Assembly (NCBI RefSeq): GCF_000376805.1
Contig: NZ_AQXT01000002.1
Location: 2,108,001 to 2,172,000 of the forward strand
Origin: Henriciella marina DSM 19595
GTDB lineage: Bacteria > Pseudomonadota > Alphaproteobacteria > Caulobacterales > Hyphomonadaceae
DNA: 64,000 nt
Reading direction: 5' to 3'
Positions 52,422 to 60,459 of this stretch are shown here, piece after piece. The notes beneath the pieces were generated by a model. It made no database searches. It was not told the origin of the DNA and saw nothing but the letters and a program-made list of their open reading frames with translations. Position 1 is the first letter of the stretch; each line of letters opens with the position of its first letter. A program made the position numbers and the translations under genes.

Positions 52422-52767
52422 TCGCCGCCAGCCGGGAAAGAACAGGTCAGCCGGCACCCGGCTGACCTGCTTCCTCCGCTAATCCCTGGAGCCAGACAGC
52501 AGGGTCATCGCCGTCTCGCATCAAGGATGTCTGCGTCCCCCTCTACTCACCTGACACACCGGAACAGCCTGCACGCGGCGGTCTAGGAAGCTTCGGCTGA
52601 TTGGCGCTTGGCTCCACACGTGCAGCACCGGCCCGGCATGGGCGGCGCAGGGCAGACCCTGCCGCGAAACGCGACAGTTGAATTGTACAAACTCGACATG
52701 GTTACCGTTTCGATGCCAGAATGAGTTCCCATCCCCGTCCCCTGATGGATCGGAGCGCCTCCTGACA
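52422..52767 (+). other. Gap between rbfA and the AraC-type regulator
   Basis: I see no gene in these 346 bases. A strong hairpin (52443-52469) follows rbfA. The rest has no clear promoter beyond TTGAAT near 52678, and a GGAG near 52751 serves the next gene. Confidence 0.5.
52443..52469. terminator. Perfect 12-pair hairpin after rbfA
   Basis: CAGGTCAGCCGG pairs fully with CCGGCTGACCTG around a 3-base loop. The following TTCCTCC is only weakly T-rich, so it may terminate poorly or protect the 3' end of the rbfA transcript. Confidence 0.6.
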
Positions 52768-53613
52768 ATGATGATGTTCGAATATTTTGAACCGGGCGAG
52801 CGGGTGCGCGACCTGATCGGGAGCTATTACGCGATAACCGTCCCCGAAGCGCTGGAAGACGTGATGCGGGCCGAAATCGCGAATGTTCGCTTCATTCTCG
52901 AAGGCCGGGTCCATTCCGACATCAGCGGCGTGATGGAGGTCTATTCCCCGGGCGACGCCATCCTGTGCGGGCCAACCTTCAAATGGAGCGCTGTCCGTTT
53001 CGAAGACCACACCCGCGTGGTTGGCGCCGCCATTACACCGCTCGGCTGGGCGCGCATGTTCGAAGTCCCGGCAAGTGATTATGCCGACCGGGTCGTGCCA
53101 CTGAAATCGCTGATGCCGGAGAAAGTCCACGGACTGATCGACCGCATCTTCGACCCGGCAACAGAGGGCACGCGGGGAGCCGTCGCAGATGTCGCCTTTG
53201 CCGCACTCGACAATCCGGACGCAAGGGTCAACCAGGACTTTCTCGACATCGTCACAGAGTGGATCACTGATCCGGACGCCAATGAGCTTGAAGACCTTCT
53301 GGCCGCCATCGATCTTTCGCCGCGCCAGGTTGAGCGTCTGTCGAAGCTCTATTTCGGGTCAGCCCCAAAGAAACTGCACCGGAAATTCCGCGCACTACAC
53401 TCAGCCAACCGGCTGACCTGGCAGGCCATGGACGACTGGCGCGATGTCGCCACCACCGCCTATTACGATCAGTCCCACTTCATCCGCGAGTTCAAAGAGT
53501 TCAACGGCCGCACGCCATCGGAATTCATCAACGGCGCGCATTTGCTGGTCCGCCAGACACTAACCGAGCGCCGTCAGATCAAGCACCATTCCCCTTATAG
53601 CCTGGTGGGGTAG
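52768..53613 (+). CDS. AraC-family transcription regulator
   Basis: A 281-residue cytoplasmic regulator. The C-terminal AraC DNA-binding domain (about 175-262) has LEDLLAAIDLSPRQVERLSKLYFGSAPKKL and ends in the hallmark YYDQSHFIREFKEFNGRTPSEF. The N-terminal part is a beta-rich sensor (IANVRFILEGRVHSDISG). Inducer and targets are unknown. The ATG at 52768 is the first of three consecutive methionines; an upstream extension of 30 codons is unlikely. Confidence 0.93.
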   Translation: MMMFEYFEPGERVRDLIGSYYAITVPEALEDVMRAEIANVRFILEGRVHSDISGVMEVYSPGDAILCGPTFKWSAVRFEDHTRVVGAAITPLGWARMFEVPASDYADRVVPLKSLMPEKVHGLIDRIFDPATEGTRGAVADVAFAALDNPDARVNQDFLDIVTEWITDPDANELEDLLAAIDLSPRQVERLSKLYFGSAPKKLHRKFRALHSANRLTWQAMDDWRDVATTAYYDQSHFIREFKEFNGRTPSEFINGAHLLVRQTLTERRQIKHHSPYSLVG

Positions 53614-53641
53614 AGAGCGGACCAGCTGTTATGCTCCGCTC

Positions 53642-53661
53642 ATCCCGGGGCGGGCCGGGAT
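53642..53661. terminator. Hairpin between convergent AraC and MscS genes
   Basis: ATCCCGG pairs with CCGGGAT around six bases. A second stem (CTCAGC/GCTGAG) follows within 35 bases. Neither has a T-run, so they are weak terminators or simple 3' structures. Confidence 0.35.
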
Positions 53662-53703
53662 CTCGTGCCTCAGGCTCAGCGCTCCAACTGGCTGAGGAGC
53701 ACC

Positions 53704-55098
53704 CTACTCCACCGGCCGTCCGCTATCTAGCAGGTCCTTCTCGCCGGTCTGGGCGCGTTCCTCTTCGACTTTCTCGGCGATGTGATCATCGGGGCGGGTG
53801 TCGAGCACGCCTGCTTCAGCTTCACTCGACTGGGTGGCCGCCTCGCGTTTCGGCTTTGCCGTTGGCGCAGGTGCAGCAGGCTCCCCCGTCGTGACGGTGG
53901 CCCCGGCGCCGGGCTGGACCTGAACGGGCGCGCCATCGAACCGGAGACGATAGATCGGCTCTGGCAGGGTGAACCCGTTTTCTTCCAGCGCGTCTTTTGC
54001 GGCCCGGATGGCGAGGCTCCGCGCCTTGGCGAAATTTGTCTGCGACTGGTCGATCCAGGCCATGAAGGTGATGAGGATATTGCTGTCGCCCACCGTCTTG
54101 ATCAGCGCATCCGGCTTTGGCTCATCAAGGATAGAGTCGAGCCGGCCCATCGCCTCGAGACCGGTGGCCATGGCAGCGACGGGATCATCCTCGGCATCCA
54201 CCCCAAGATCAAATTCGAACCGTCGTTCAGGGTTACGGGTATAGTTGAGGATCACCGCCTTGAAGACGGTGGAGTTCGGCACCCGTAGGTGGTTTCCGTC
54301 CAGCGTCATCAGGATCGTCGCCCGTGAGGTGAGCCGCACAACGCGGCCTTCATGCGCGTCGATCAGGACATGGTCATTGGCGCGGAATGGCTGGCGAAGG
54401 CTCAGCATGATCGAGGCGATATAGTTCTCGACCGTATCCCGAACCGCAAAACCGATGGCGAGGCCGATGACGCCGGCACCGCCGAGGATCGCCCCCATCA
54501 GCGCGGTCGCGCCGATCAGGTTCAGCGCGGTCACGAGGCCGATAATGATCGCGATGAAGCGGATCGCCTGCGCTACGATCTCTGCGAGGAACGGGTTTGG
54601 CGTCAGGCGCTGCCAGAGCGCTTTCCAGCTGGCGAGCAGGTGTCCGATGATCAGGACGACCAGGAAGACGGCGATGGCGAGACCGACAAGCGGCAGCGCT
54701 TCCCAGCCGCGCCGCAGGCTGTTTTCAAGATTGGCGATTGCCGGTGAAAGCGACCGATCGACCGAGAGATCCCTCTCTATGCTCTGCTCAACGGTGACGA
54801 CGCCCTGGAACCGGCCTGCGATAGAGACGGCGCGGTCGATATCGGCCTGATCGGCCACCGTACCGGAAAGCGCGACAACCCCTTCATTAACTTGCGCCTC
54901 GACGCCAGACAGCGCGCCGATCTCGTCAAAGATAGCGTTGATCCTCTGCTCAATCGCGCCGTCATCCATGCCGGAGACGGTAATCTCGTCGGTCGGCTGG
55001 CCGTCGGTCGCCTGCGCGTAGCTGGCTGGGGGCGCAACGACCTGACTGCAGACGAGCACGGCAAGGCAAAGAAAGAGGCGTTTGAGCATTGTGTGCAT
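53704..55098 (-). CDS. Mechanosensitive channel (MscS family) with periplasmic BON domain
   Basis: A membrane channel that opens under hypo-osmotic stress. A signal peptide (LFLCLAVLVCSQVVAPPASY) is followed by a BON domain (about 40-110, VEAQVNEGVVALSGTVADQADIDRAV). MscS transmembrane helices come next (about 135-240, with the pore helix AILGGAGVIGLAIGFAVRDTV), and a cytoplasmic beta domain with RANDHVLIDAHEGRVV. The C-terminus (about 400-464) is disordered and Ala/Glu-rich. I chose the ATG at 55098; a frame extension to 55323 has no signal peptide at its start and would cross the divergent mntP gene. Confidence 0.93.
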   Translation of the reverse strand: MHTMLKRLFLCLAVLVCSQVVAPPASYAQATDGQPTDEITVSGMDDGAIEQRINAIFDEIGALSGVEAQVNEGVVALSGTVADQADIDRAVSIAGRFQGVVTVEQSIERDLSVDRSLSPAIANLENSLRRGWEALPLVGLAIAVFLVVLIIGHLLASWKALWQRLTPNPFLAEIVAQAIRFIAIIIGLVTALNLIGATALMGAILGGAGVIGLAIGFAVRDTVENYIASIMLSLRQPFRANDHVLIDAHEGRVVRLTSRATILMTLDGNHLRVPNSTVFKAVILNYTRNPERRFEFDLGVDAEDDPVAAMATGLEAMGRLDSILDEPKPDALIKTVGDSNILITFMAWIDQSQTNFAKARSLAIRAAKDALEENGFTLPEPIYRLRFDGAPVQVQPGAGATVTTGEPAAPAPTAKPKREAATQSSEAEAGVLDTRPDDHIAEKVEEERAQTGEKDLLDSGRPVE

Positions 55099-55204
55099 AA
55101 CCCGGTCAGTTGTCCCGGCGTTCCGCGCCGGCGTTCTCACCCTATAGCTGCGCGGCTCGCCGCCCGCCACTTGCATGCTGCCAAGACGCAGGCGATGAGG
55201 GGAC

Positions 55205-55804
55205 ATGACCGGGATTTTCACCCTCACCGCCCTCGCCTTCGGCCTTTCTGTGGATGCCTTTGCCGCGGCGCTCGGCAAGGGCACGGGCGATCGGACATCT
55301 CCTCTGCTGGGCGCGCTGCGCATTGGATTTGTCTTTGCGGCGATGGAAGCTTTGATGCCGGTCGTCGGCTATCTTATCGGGCTGGCGCTATCAGCCTGGG
55401 TGGCGAGCGTCGATCACTGGATTGCCTTTGTCCTCTTGTCTTTGGTCGGCCTGCATATGATCTGGCAGGCCTTCAAGGATGAACCAGAGACACTGAAGGC
55501 GCGCGCAGAAGATGCAGCGAACGGCCCGATCAAGGGGCCGCGCTGGGTACATCTCGGCCTTGCCGCCATCGCCACCAGTATCGACGCGACCATTGTCGGC
55601 GTCAGCCTCGCGATGGTGGATACGAACCTATTTCTCGCCGTCGCCATCATCTTTGCGGTTACTTTCGCGATGTGTACCGCCGGCGCGCTGATCGGTCGAA
55701 AGGCAGGCGACTGGCTTGGACACTGGGCAGAGGTCGCGGGCGGGGTAGTCCTCATCGCCATCGGCGTGATGATCCTGACCCAGCATCTCAGCCAGGGAAT
55801 CTAG
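55205..55804 (+). CDS. mntP: Manganese efflux pump MntP
   Basis: An inner-membrane exporter that lowers cytoplasmic manganese. Six hydrophobic helices are visible. Two family motifs appear: GLSVDAFAAALGKG near 14 and ATSIDATIVGVSLAMV near 122, with paired aspartates. The length of 199 residues is close to the E. coli protein. The leader (about 105 bases, shared with the divergent mscS gene) shows no recognisable yybP-ykoY manganese riboswitch. Regulation by a Fur/Mur- or MntR-type protein is possible but not visible. Confidence 0.93.
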   Translation: MTGIFTLTALAFGLSVDAFAAALGKGTGDRTSPLLGALRIGFVFAAMEALMPVVGYLIGLALSAWVASVDHWIAFVLLSLVGLHMIWQAFKDEPETLKARAEDAANGPIKGPRWVHLGLAAIATSIDATIVGVSLAMVDTNLFLAVAIIFAVTFAMCTAGALIGRKAGDWLGHWAEVAGGVVLIAIGVMILTQHLSQGI

Positions 55805-55933
55805 TTCCCATCAGCCCATAAGCAGAGCGCTGTTGACGCCGCCGCTGCACCCGCCTAGCTCGCCAGCTCAAAGACATGTCAGGCCCCGCCCACGCGTTCG
55901 ATCCGCTGGCGCCGGGAAGAATGGAGAAATTCC

Positions 55934-56875
55934 TTGGGACGCAATCGCAAGAAGAAGGGCCTGCCGGTTCATGGCTGGCTCAATGTCGACAAGCCGTCAG
56001 ATATTACCTCGACGCAGGTCGTCGGCATATTGAAGCGGCTGTTCAATGCCCAGAAGGTCGGCCATGGCGGCACGCTGGACCCGCTGGCCGATGGCATCCT
56101 GCCCATCGCTTTCGGCGAAGCTACCAAAACCGTCCAGTGGGCGATGGACGCCGACAAGGAATACCTCTTCACCGTCCGCTGGGGCCAGTCCACCGACACG
56201 CTGGACGCAGAGGGTGAGATAATCCGCTCATCCGACACGCGACCGGACCGCAATGCCATCGAGGCTGCGCTGGAAGACTTTGAAGGCGAGATCGATCAGG
56301 TGCCGCCGAAATTCTCGGCCATCAAGGTCGACGGCGAGCGTGCCTATGATCTTGCCCGTGAGGGCGAGGAGTTCGAAATTCCATCCCGCACAGTCGTCGT
56401 GCATGAGGCGCGTTTGCTTGAAACACCGGACGCCGACCACGCGGTCTTCCATGTCCGGTCCGGCAAGGGTTTCTATGTCCGTGCCCTCGCCCGTGACCTC
56501 GCTGGTGCGCTTGGCTGCGACGGGCATATCTCTCAGCTGCGCCGCATTCGTGTCGGCGTCATGCATGAAGGCGCGGCGGTGAAGCTTGCCGACCTCGAAG
56601 CCATGGAAACCCGGGAAGAGCTTCTGCGCACGCTGGCCCCGATCGAAGCGGTGCTGGATGATGTCCCCGATGTCGAGATAAGCGCCGAAGACGCTGCCGA
56701 TATCCGTCAGGGCCGTGAGGTCATGTTGCTTCCCCACGTCATGGAGCGCTGGCGCGCCGAAAAGAACCCCGACCCGCAAGACCGGCTGACACTTGCCATG
56801 TACAATGACGAAGCGGTTGCCATGGGCGAGGTCCGCGCCGGCCGCTTCCAGCCAATGAAGGTGTTTCAGATCTAG
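55934..56875 (+). CDS. truB: tRNA pseudouridine(55) synthase
   Basis: Makes pseudouridine 55 in the T loop of tRNA. The catalytic-Asp motif HGGTLDPLADGILPIAFGEATK is near 44, with EYLFTVRWGQSTDTLDAEGE near 76, and YVRALARDLAGALGCDGHIS near 180. The length of 313 residues is normal. The start is TTG at 55934, seven bases after ATGGAG; a longer frame from 55876 in another phase is not coding. Confidence 0.96.
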   Translation: MGRNRKKKGLPVHGWLNVDKPSDITSTQVVGILKRLFNAQKVGHGGTLDPLADGILPIAFGEATKTVQWAMDADKEYLFTVRWGQSTDTLDAEGEIIRSSDTRPDRNAIEAALEDFEGEIDQVPPKFSAIKVDGERAYDLAREGEEFEIPSRTVVVHEARLLETPDADHAVFHVRSGKGFYVRALARDLAGALGCDGHISQLRRIRVGVMHEGAAVKLADLEAMETREELLRTLAPIEAVLDDVPDVEISAEDAADIRQGREVMLLPHVMERWRAEKNPDPQDRLTLAMYNDEAVAMGEVRAGRFQPMKVFQI

Positions 56876-57008
56876 TTTCGGGCGCTGTTTCCTCGCCTGC
56901 TCCATGCGGGTGAGGAACAACTCTTATGCGCGCGTCTTGTGTCTTCGTACGCCGCTTGCCTTCCTATCTAGGTCCGGCAAGCCAATAGGCAGAAGGACAA
57001 GACCGCAT

Positions 57009-58106
57009 ATGACCGAGAAACTTTTCTCCCCGATCGATCTGGGTGACCTCACCCTTCCCAACCGGGTTTTCATGTCGCCGCTTACCCGCAACCGGGCCAG
57101 CGACGGCGACAACCTCCCGCATGAGCTGCACCAGCATTATTACGCCCAGCGTGCCGGTGCTGGCCTCATTATTACCGAAGCGACGCAAATCTCTGCGGAA
57201 GGCAAAGGCTATGCCTGGACGCCGGGCATCCATAGCGATGCGCAGGTCGCCGCCTGGAAGAAGGTCACCGACGCCGTCCACCGCAAGGGCGGCTATATCG
57301 CCATGCAGCTCTGGCATGTCGGGCGCATCTCGCACACCTCGCTTCAGCCTGATGGACAGGCCCCAGTCGCGCCATCGGCAATTGCTGCCAAAGCCAAGAC
57401 CTATGATGGCGACGGTTTCGTCGACACCTCCACGCCGCGCGCCCTCGAAACCGATGAAATGCCGCGCCTTATTCAGGATTACCGCAAGGCGGCAGAGAAC
57501 GCCAAAAAGGCAGGCTTTGACGCTGTCGAAATCCATGCCGCGAATGGCTATCTGATCGATCAGTTCCTGCGCGATAGCTCCAACAAGCGCACCGATCAGT
57601 ATGGCGGCTCTGTCGACAACCGCACGCGCCTCCTGAAGGAAGTCATTGAGACCGTCACCAGCATCTGGGAGCCAAAGCGCGTCGGCGTGAGGTTCGGGCC
57701 GTTCTCAAACGCCAATGACGTTTCAGATAGCGACCCGATGGCGCTCTTCTCCAAGGCGTATTCAATCGCTGAAGAGGCGGGCCTTGGCTTTCTCGACATC
57801 ATCGAGGGCCAGACCGGCGGCCCGCGCGATGCGTCCGACGACAAGCTGGCTGAGCTGCGCAAGCATTTCACCGGTGTTTACGTCGCCAATAACGGCTTTG
57901 ACCGCGATCTTGCGATCAAGCGGGTTGAAAGCGGCGAGGCCGATGCGATTGCCTTCGGTCGTCCGTTCATCGGCAATCCGGACCTCCCCACACGTCTGGA
58001 AAAGGACGCGCCGGTAAATGAGAGCAATCAGGAAACCTGGTATGGCGGCGGCGCCGAAGGCTATACCGACTATCCGACACTCCAAGAGGAAAAGGCCAGC
58101 GCCTAA
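57009..58106 (+). CDS. Old yellow enzyme-type alkene (ene) reductase
   Basis: An FMN-dependent, NAD(P)H-using flavoprotein that reduces activated C=C bonds. It opens with LFSPIDLGDLTLPNRVFMSPLTRNRA. ISAEGKGYAWTPGIHSDAQV near 69 and HAANGYLIDQFLRDSSNKRTD near 180 are diagnostic, as is the C-terminal FGRPFIGNPDLP. The length of 365 residues matches NemA-type enzymes. The physiological substrate is not known. It is followed by a strong terminator. Confidence 0.94.
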   Translation: MTEKLFSPIDLGDLTLPNRVFMSPLTRNRASDGDNLPHELHQHYYAQRAGAGLIITEATQISAEGKGYAWTPGIHSDAQVAAWKKVTDAVHRKGGYIAMQLWHVGRISHTSLQPDGQAPVAPSAIAAKAKTYDGDGFVDTSTPRALETDEMPRLIQDYRKAAENAKKAGFDAVEIHAANGYLIDQFLRDSSNKRTDQYGGSVDNRTRLLKEVIETVTSIWEPKRVGVRFGPFSNANDVSDSDPMALFSKAYSIAEEAGLGFLDIIEGQTGGPRDASDDKLAELRKHFTGVYVANNGFDRDLAIKRVESGEADAIAFGRPFIGNPDLPTRLEKDAPVNESNQETWYGGGAEGYTDYPTLQEEKASA

Positions 58107-58134
58107 GCGCTACCAAGGCTTCAGCGCGTTTGAA

Positions 58135-58168
58135 AAAACCCGCGTCACTCCTTGGTGGCGCGGGTTTT
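58135..58168. terminator. Intrinsic terminator after the ene-reductase gene
   Basis: AAAACCCGCG pairs with CGCGGGTTTT around an inner stem with G-U pairs and the loop CCTT. The A and T tracts suit bidirectional termination. Confidence 0.85.
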
Positions 58169-58190
58169 ACGTTTGCGGACCATGATATAC

Positions 58191-58219
58191 TTGACCTCTT
58201 TTCGATATTTAGCTAAATG
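58191..58219 (+). promoter_or_regulatory. Promoter with palindromic operator for the ArsR/SdpI-like pair
   Basis: TTGACC (58191-58196), a 17-base spacer and TAAATG (58214-58219) form a sigma-70-type promoter. The perfect palindrome ATTTAGCTAAAT (58207-58218) overlaps the -10 element, an ideal place for autorepression. The expected start site is about 58226, next to the ATG at 58227, so the mRNA may be leaderless. Confidence 0.65.
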
Positions 58220-58226
58220 TCTATTC

Positions 58227-58541
58227 ATGAACTCTGTTTTCAAGGCTCTTTCCGATCCAACCCGTCGTCAGGTGCTGGAAATGCTCCGCAAGGGGCCCAA
58301 GCCTGCCGGTGAGCTTTCAGCGGCGTTCGAGGTCTCGAAACCAACTATGTCGGCCCACTTTTCCGTGCTGAAGGAAGCCGGTCTCGTCACCACTGAACGC
58401 CAAGGAAAAAAGGTCATCTACTGTCTCCAGATGTCAGTTCTGGAAGACGCCCTGTTCGGTTTCGCGAAGACATTTGGCTGGGAAGCGCATAAATCGCCGA
58501 CGGCTCAAAACACAACAAAATTGGAGGCGGGCAAGCCGTGA
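58227..58541 (+). CDS. ArsR-family repressor (SdpR-like)
   Basis: A 104-residue winged-helix repressor: MNSVFKALSDPTRRQVLEML, then AAFEVSKPTMSAHFSVLKEAGLV. The metal-binding cysteines of ArsR/SmtB are absent, which fits the SdpR-type autorepressors. It overlaps the next gene by four bases (GTGA), and that gene is an SdpI-like membrane protein, the usual partner. The ATG at 58227 follows immediately after the predicted promoter. Confidence 0.92.
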   Translation: MNSVFKALSDPTRRQVLEMLRKGPKPAGELSAAFEVSKPTMSAHFSVLKEAGLVTTERQGKKVIYCLQMSVLEDALFGFAKTFGWEAHKSPTAQNTTKLEAGKP

Positions 58542-59152
58542 CACAGACAATCGAACCCAAGCGCGTGGTCGGCCCACTTTCCATCGGCGTCCTTTCTATC
58601 GCCGCTGGCATCCTCGCTTTAGGTGCCGCGAAAAAAACCGGCATCCTTGAGCCGGACCTCGCCCGAAGAGGCGTGGCCCTCATGCTCGGCCTGATGCTGG
58701 TCGTGACAGGAAACTACGTGCCGAAGCTGCGCCTGTTTCAGGCCTCAGGGGGACAGGCCGGCACGAGCTCAGTCGACAGATTTGCCGGCTGGGCCTTTGT
58801 CATATCCGGCCTCGCCTTCATCGGCGTATGGATCTTTGCCCCTATCGACGAGGCCATGTTGGCCTCTCCCGTGATCGGGGGGGCTGGCTTCCTGCTCGTG
58901 ATGGCGCGGTGGCTCGCCTGGGGTGACAAGTCCGGTGCGAGCGCCAATGGCAGCGTCTTGCCGCGCGCAACTCCCGCCCGCGCCGCTATCTTCATGCTGC
59001 TCGCGTCCCTCTTCTGGACATTCGCGATCTTCTTTGCCGACACGCTCTGGGGAGACAGCGTCGCGCAGTGGATGGCCATGGGCTTCATCATCGTGCTTGG
59101 CGCCGTGACGCCATTCATCGTGGCGGCGATGCGCCGGGCAAAGGAAATCTGA
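58538..59152 (+). CDS. SdpI-like integral membrane protein
   Basis: A 204-residue protein with about six hydrophobic segments in the arrangement of the SdpI family, including the conserved GNYVPK near 58-63. In Bacillus, SdpI gives immunity to the Sdp toxin and sequesters SdpR at the membrane. Here the toxin genes are absent, so the pair could be an orphan signalling or self-protection unit. It starts at a GTG overlapping the repressor stop. Confidence 0.88.
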   Translation: MTQTIEPKRVVGPLSIGVLSIAAGILALGAAKKTGILEPDLARRGVALMLGLMLVVTGNYVPKLRLFQASGGQAGTSSVDRFAGWAFVISGLAFIGVWIFAPIDEAMLASPVIGGAGFLLVMARWLAWGDKSGASANGSVLPRATPARAAIFMLLASLFWTFAIFFADTLWGDSVAQWMAMGFIIVLGAVTPFIVAAMRRAKEI

Positions 59153-59154
59153 GC

Positions 59155-59868
59155 CTATCGCGGTTTCCGGGCCAGATAGACAGTCTGGGTAAATGGTTTG
59201 TCCTGGAGCGGGTTGTGAAACGTCACCGGCTCGCTCCAGGCGCTCTCGAAGACGCTGGCCATGCGTGCGACGAACGCCTCATCAGCCTTCGCGTCCGACC
59301 AGAGACCCATGACGCCGCCTGGTTTCAGGTGCCTCGCAAGCTGGCGCAGACCCTCTTCGCTGTAAAAGCTCCCGCTGCGCTGATCGAGCAGCCAGTCCGG
59401 CGTGTGGTCGATATCGATCAGGATGGCGTCCTGCAGCTTGCCAAAGCCGTCATCTGACGCGGCCAGCGCAAAGAAATCGCCATGCCGGACGGTGCAGCGC
59501 GCATCAGCCGACAGTGGCGGATCGAGTGGGACGAGCTTCTGCTCATGCCAGTCGATCACCGGCTGCAGGAACTCCACGACTTGCAGGCTCGCGACGCGCT
59601 TGTCTTCGAGGACAGCGCCTGCCGTATAACCAAGACCAAGCCCGCCAACGACCACGTCCCAGCTTCGGCCAGCGGCGTCATCAAGGGCATCAAGCCCAAG
59701 CTTGGCCAGCGCGATTTCGGACGCGGTAAAAAGGCTCGACATCAGGTGCTCTTCGCCAAGCAGCACTTCCCAGACATCCACATCGAGTGACAGGATAAGG
59801 CGGCGCCGCAGGCTGACCGCGCCGATATCAGTGACCTGATAGTCGAGTTCCTCGAAAAGCCGGCTCAT
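59155..59868 (-). CDS. Spermidine synthase-like aminopropyltransferase/methyltransferase
   Basis: A class I SAM-fold protein of 237 residues. VVVGGLGLGYTAGAVL near 77 is the nucleotide-binding loop and DAILIDIDHTPDWLL near 145 the acidic loop of spermidine-synthase-like enzymes. It lacks clear polyamine-specific residues that I can verify, so the substrate is open. The ATG at 59868 follows GGAG; an earlier start 11 codons upstream is less likely. It is divergent from rpsO. Confidence 0.85.
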   Translation of the reverse strand: MSRLFEELDYQVTDIGAVSLRRRLILSLDVDVWEVLLGEEHLMSSLFTASEIALAKLGLDALDDAAGRSWDVVVGGLGLGYTAGAVLEDKRVASLQVVEFLQPVIDWHEQKLVPLDPPLSADARCTVRHGDFFALAASDDGFGKLQDAILIDIDHTPDWLLDQRSGSFYSEEGLRQLARHLKPGGVMGLWSDAKADEAFVARMASVFESAWSEPVTFHNPLQDKPFTQTVYLARKPR

Positions 59869-60053
59869 GATAGCTCCTTCAATCTGCTGCGTAAGGGTCA
59901 TCCCCGTTTATGCAAGAGCGGGGGGAGATCACACCATTCCCCTTCCCTTTCAGGGCTGAATGTGCCATGTGCGCGGCTTGAGGCGAGCTTTCCGGGCTCT
60001 CCGCTGCTGGACGACATCCCGGCTGGCATCCCGGAAACTTTCCCAAATGGACC

Positions 60054-60097
60054 ACCCTTAAAATCAAGGGTTAGCTGAAACGGCCTCTTGAGAGGCC
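60054..60097 (+). promoter_or_regulatory. Structured leader of rpsO (two hairpins)
   Basis: ACCCTT/AAGGGT with a six-base loop (60054-60071) is followed by GGCCTC/GAGGCC with the loop TTGA (60082-60097). Both lie just before the rpsO ribosome-binding site. Ribosomal protein S15 represses its own mRNA through leader structures that differ between phyla, so this may be such an element. Confidence 0.5.
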
Positions 60098-60117
60098 AGA
60101 ACGAAAGAGTATTCACG

Positions 60118-60387
60118 ATGTCGATCACGGCAGAGAAAAAAGCTGAACTGATCAAGAAATTCGCCCAGACCGAAGGCGATACCGGGTCACCGGAAGTCCA
60201 GGTTGCGATCCTCACCGAACGCATCAACACCCTGACAGAGCACTTCCAGACCAACAAAAAAGACCACCATTCGCGCCGCGGCCTCCTCAATATGGTTGCC
60301 ACGCGCCGGAAGCTTCTTGATTACCTCAAGAGGAAAAACGAGGGGCGCTATCAGTCCCTGATCGAAGAGCTGGGTATCCGCCGCTAG
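60118..60387 (+). CDS. rpsO: 30S ribosomal protein S15
   Basis: S15 binds 16S rRNA early in 30S assembly. The 89-residue protein shows [39 protein letters not shown] and [11 protein letters not shown], diagnostic of the family. The ATG at 60118 is chosen because S15 starts there; a longer in-frame start 10 codons upstream lies in the leader hairpin. It is followed by pnp, the usual neighbour. Confidence 0.98.
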   Translation: MSITAEKKAELIKKFAQTEGDTGSPEVQVAILTERINTLTEHFQTNKKDHHSRRGLLNMVATRRKLLDYLKRKNEGRYQSLIEELGIRR

Positions 60388-60402
60388 GCACCAGCCACAG
60401 AC

Positions 60403-60436
60403 AGCCCGCCAGGACATGGGGTCCGGGCGGGCTTTT
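60403..60436 (+). terminator. Hairpin between rpsO and pnp
   Basis: AGCCCGCC pairs with GGCGGGCT around an internal GGAC/GTCC stem and is followed by TTTT. It can serve as a partial terminator or RNA-processing site between the two genes, as is common in this operon. Confidence 0.7.
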
Positions 60437-60459
60437 CGCATGAAGAGAAAGAAGAACGC

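Noticed and set aside
55099-55204. yybP-ykoY manganese riboswitch before mntP
   Set aside because: No matching paired elements; the 105 bases are simply a divergent promoter region.
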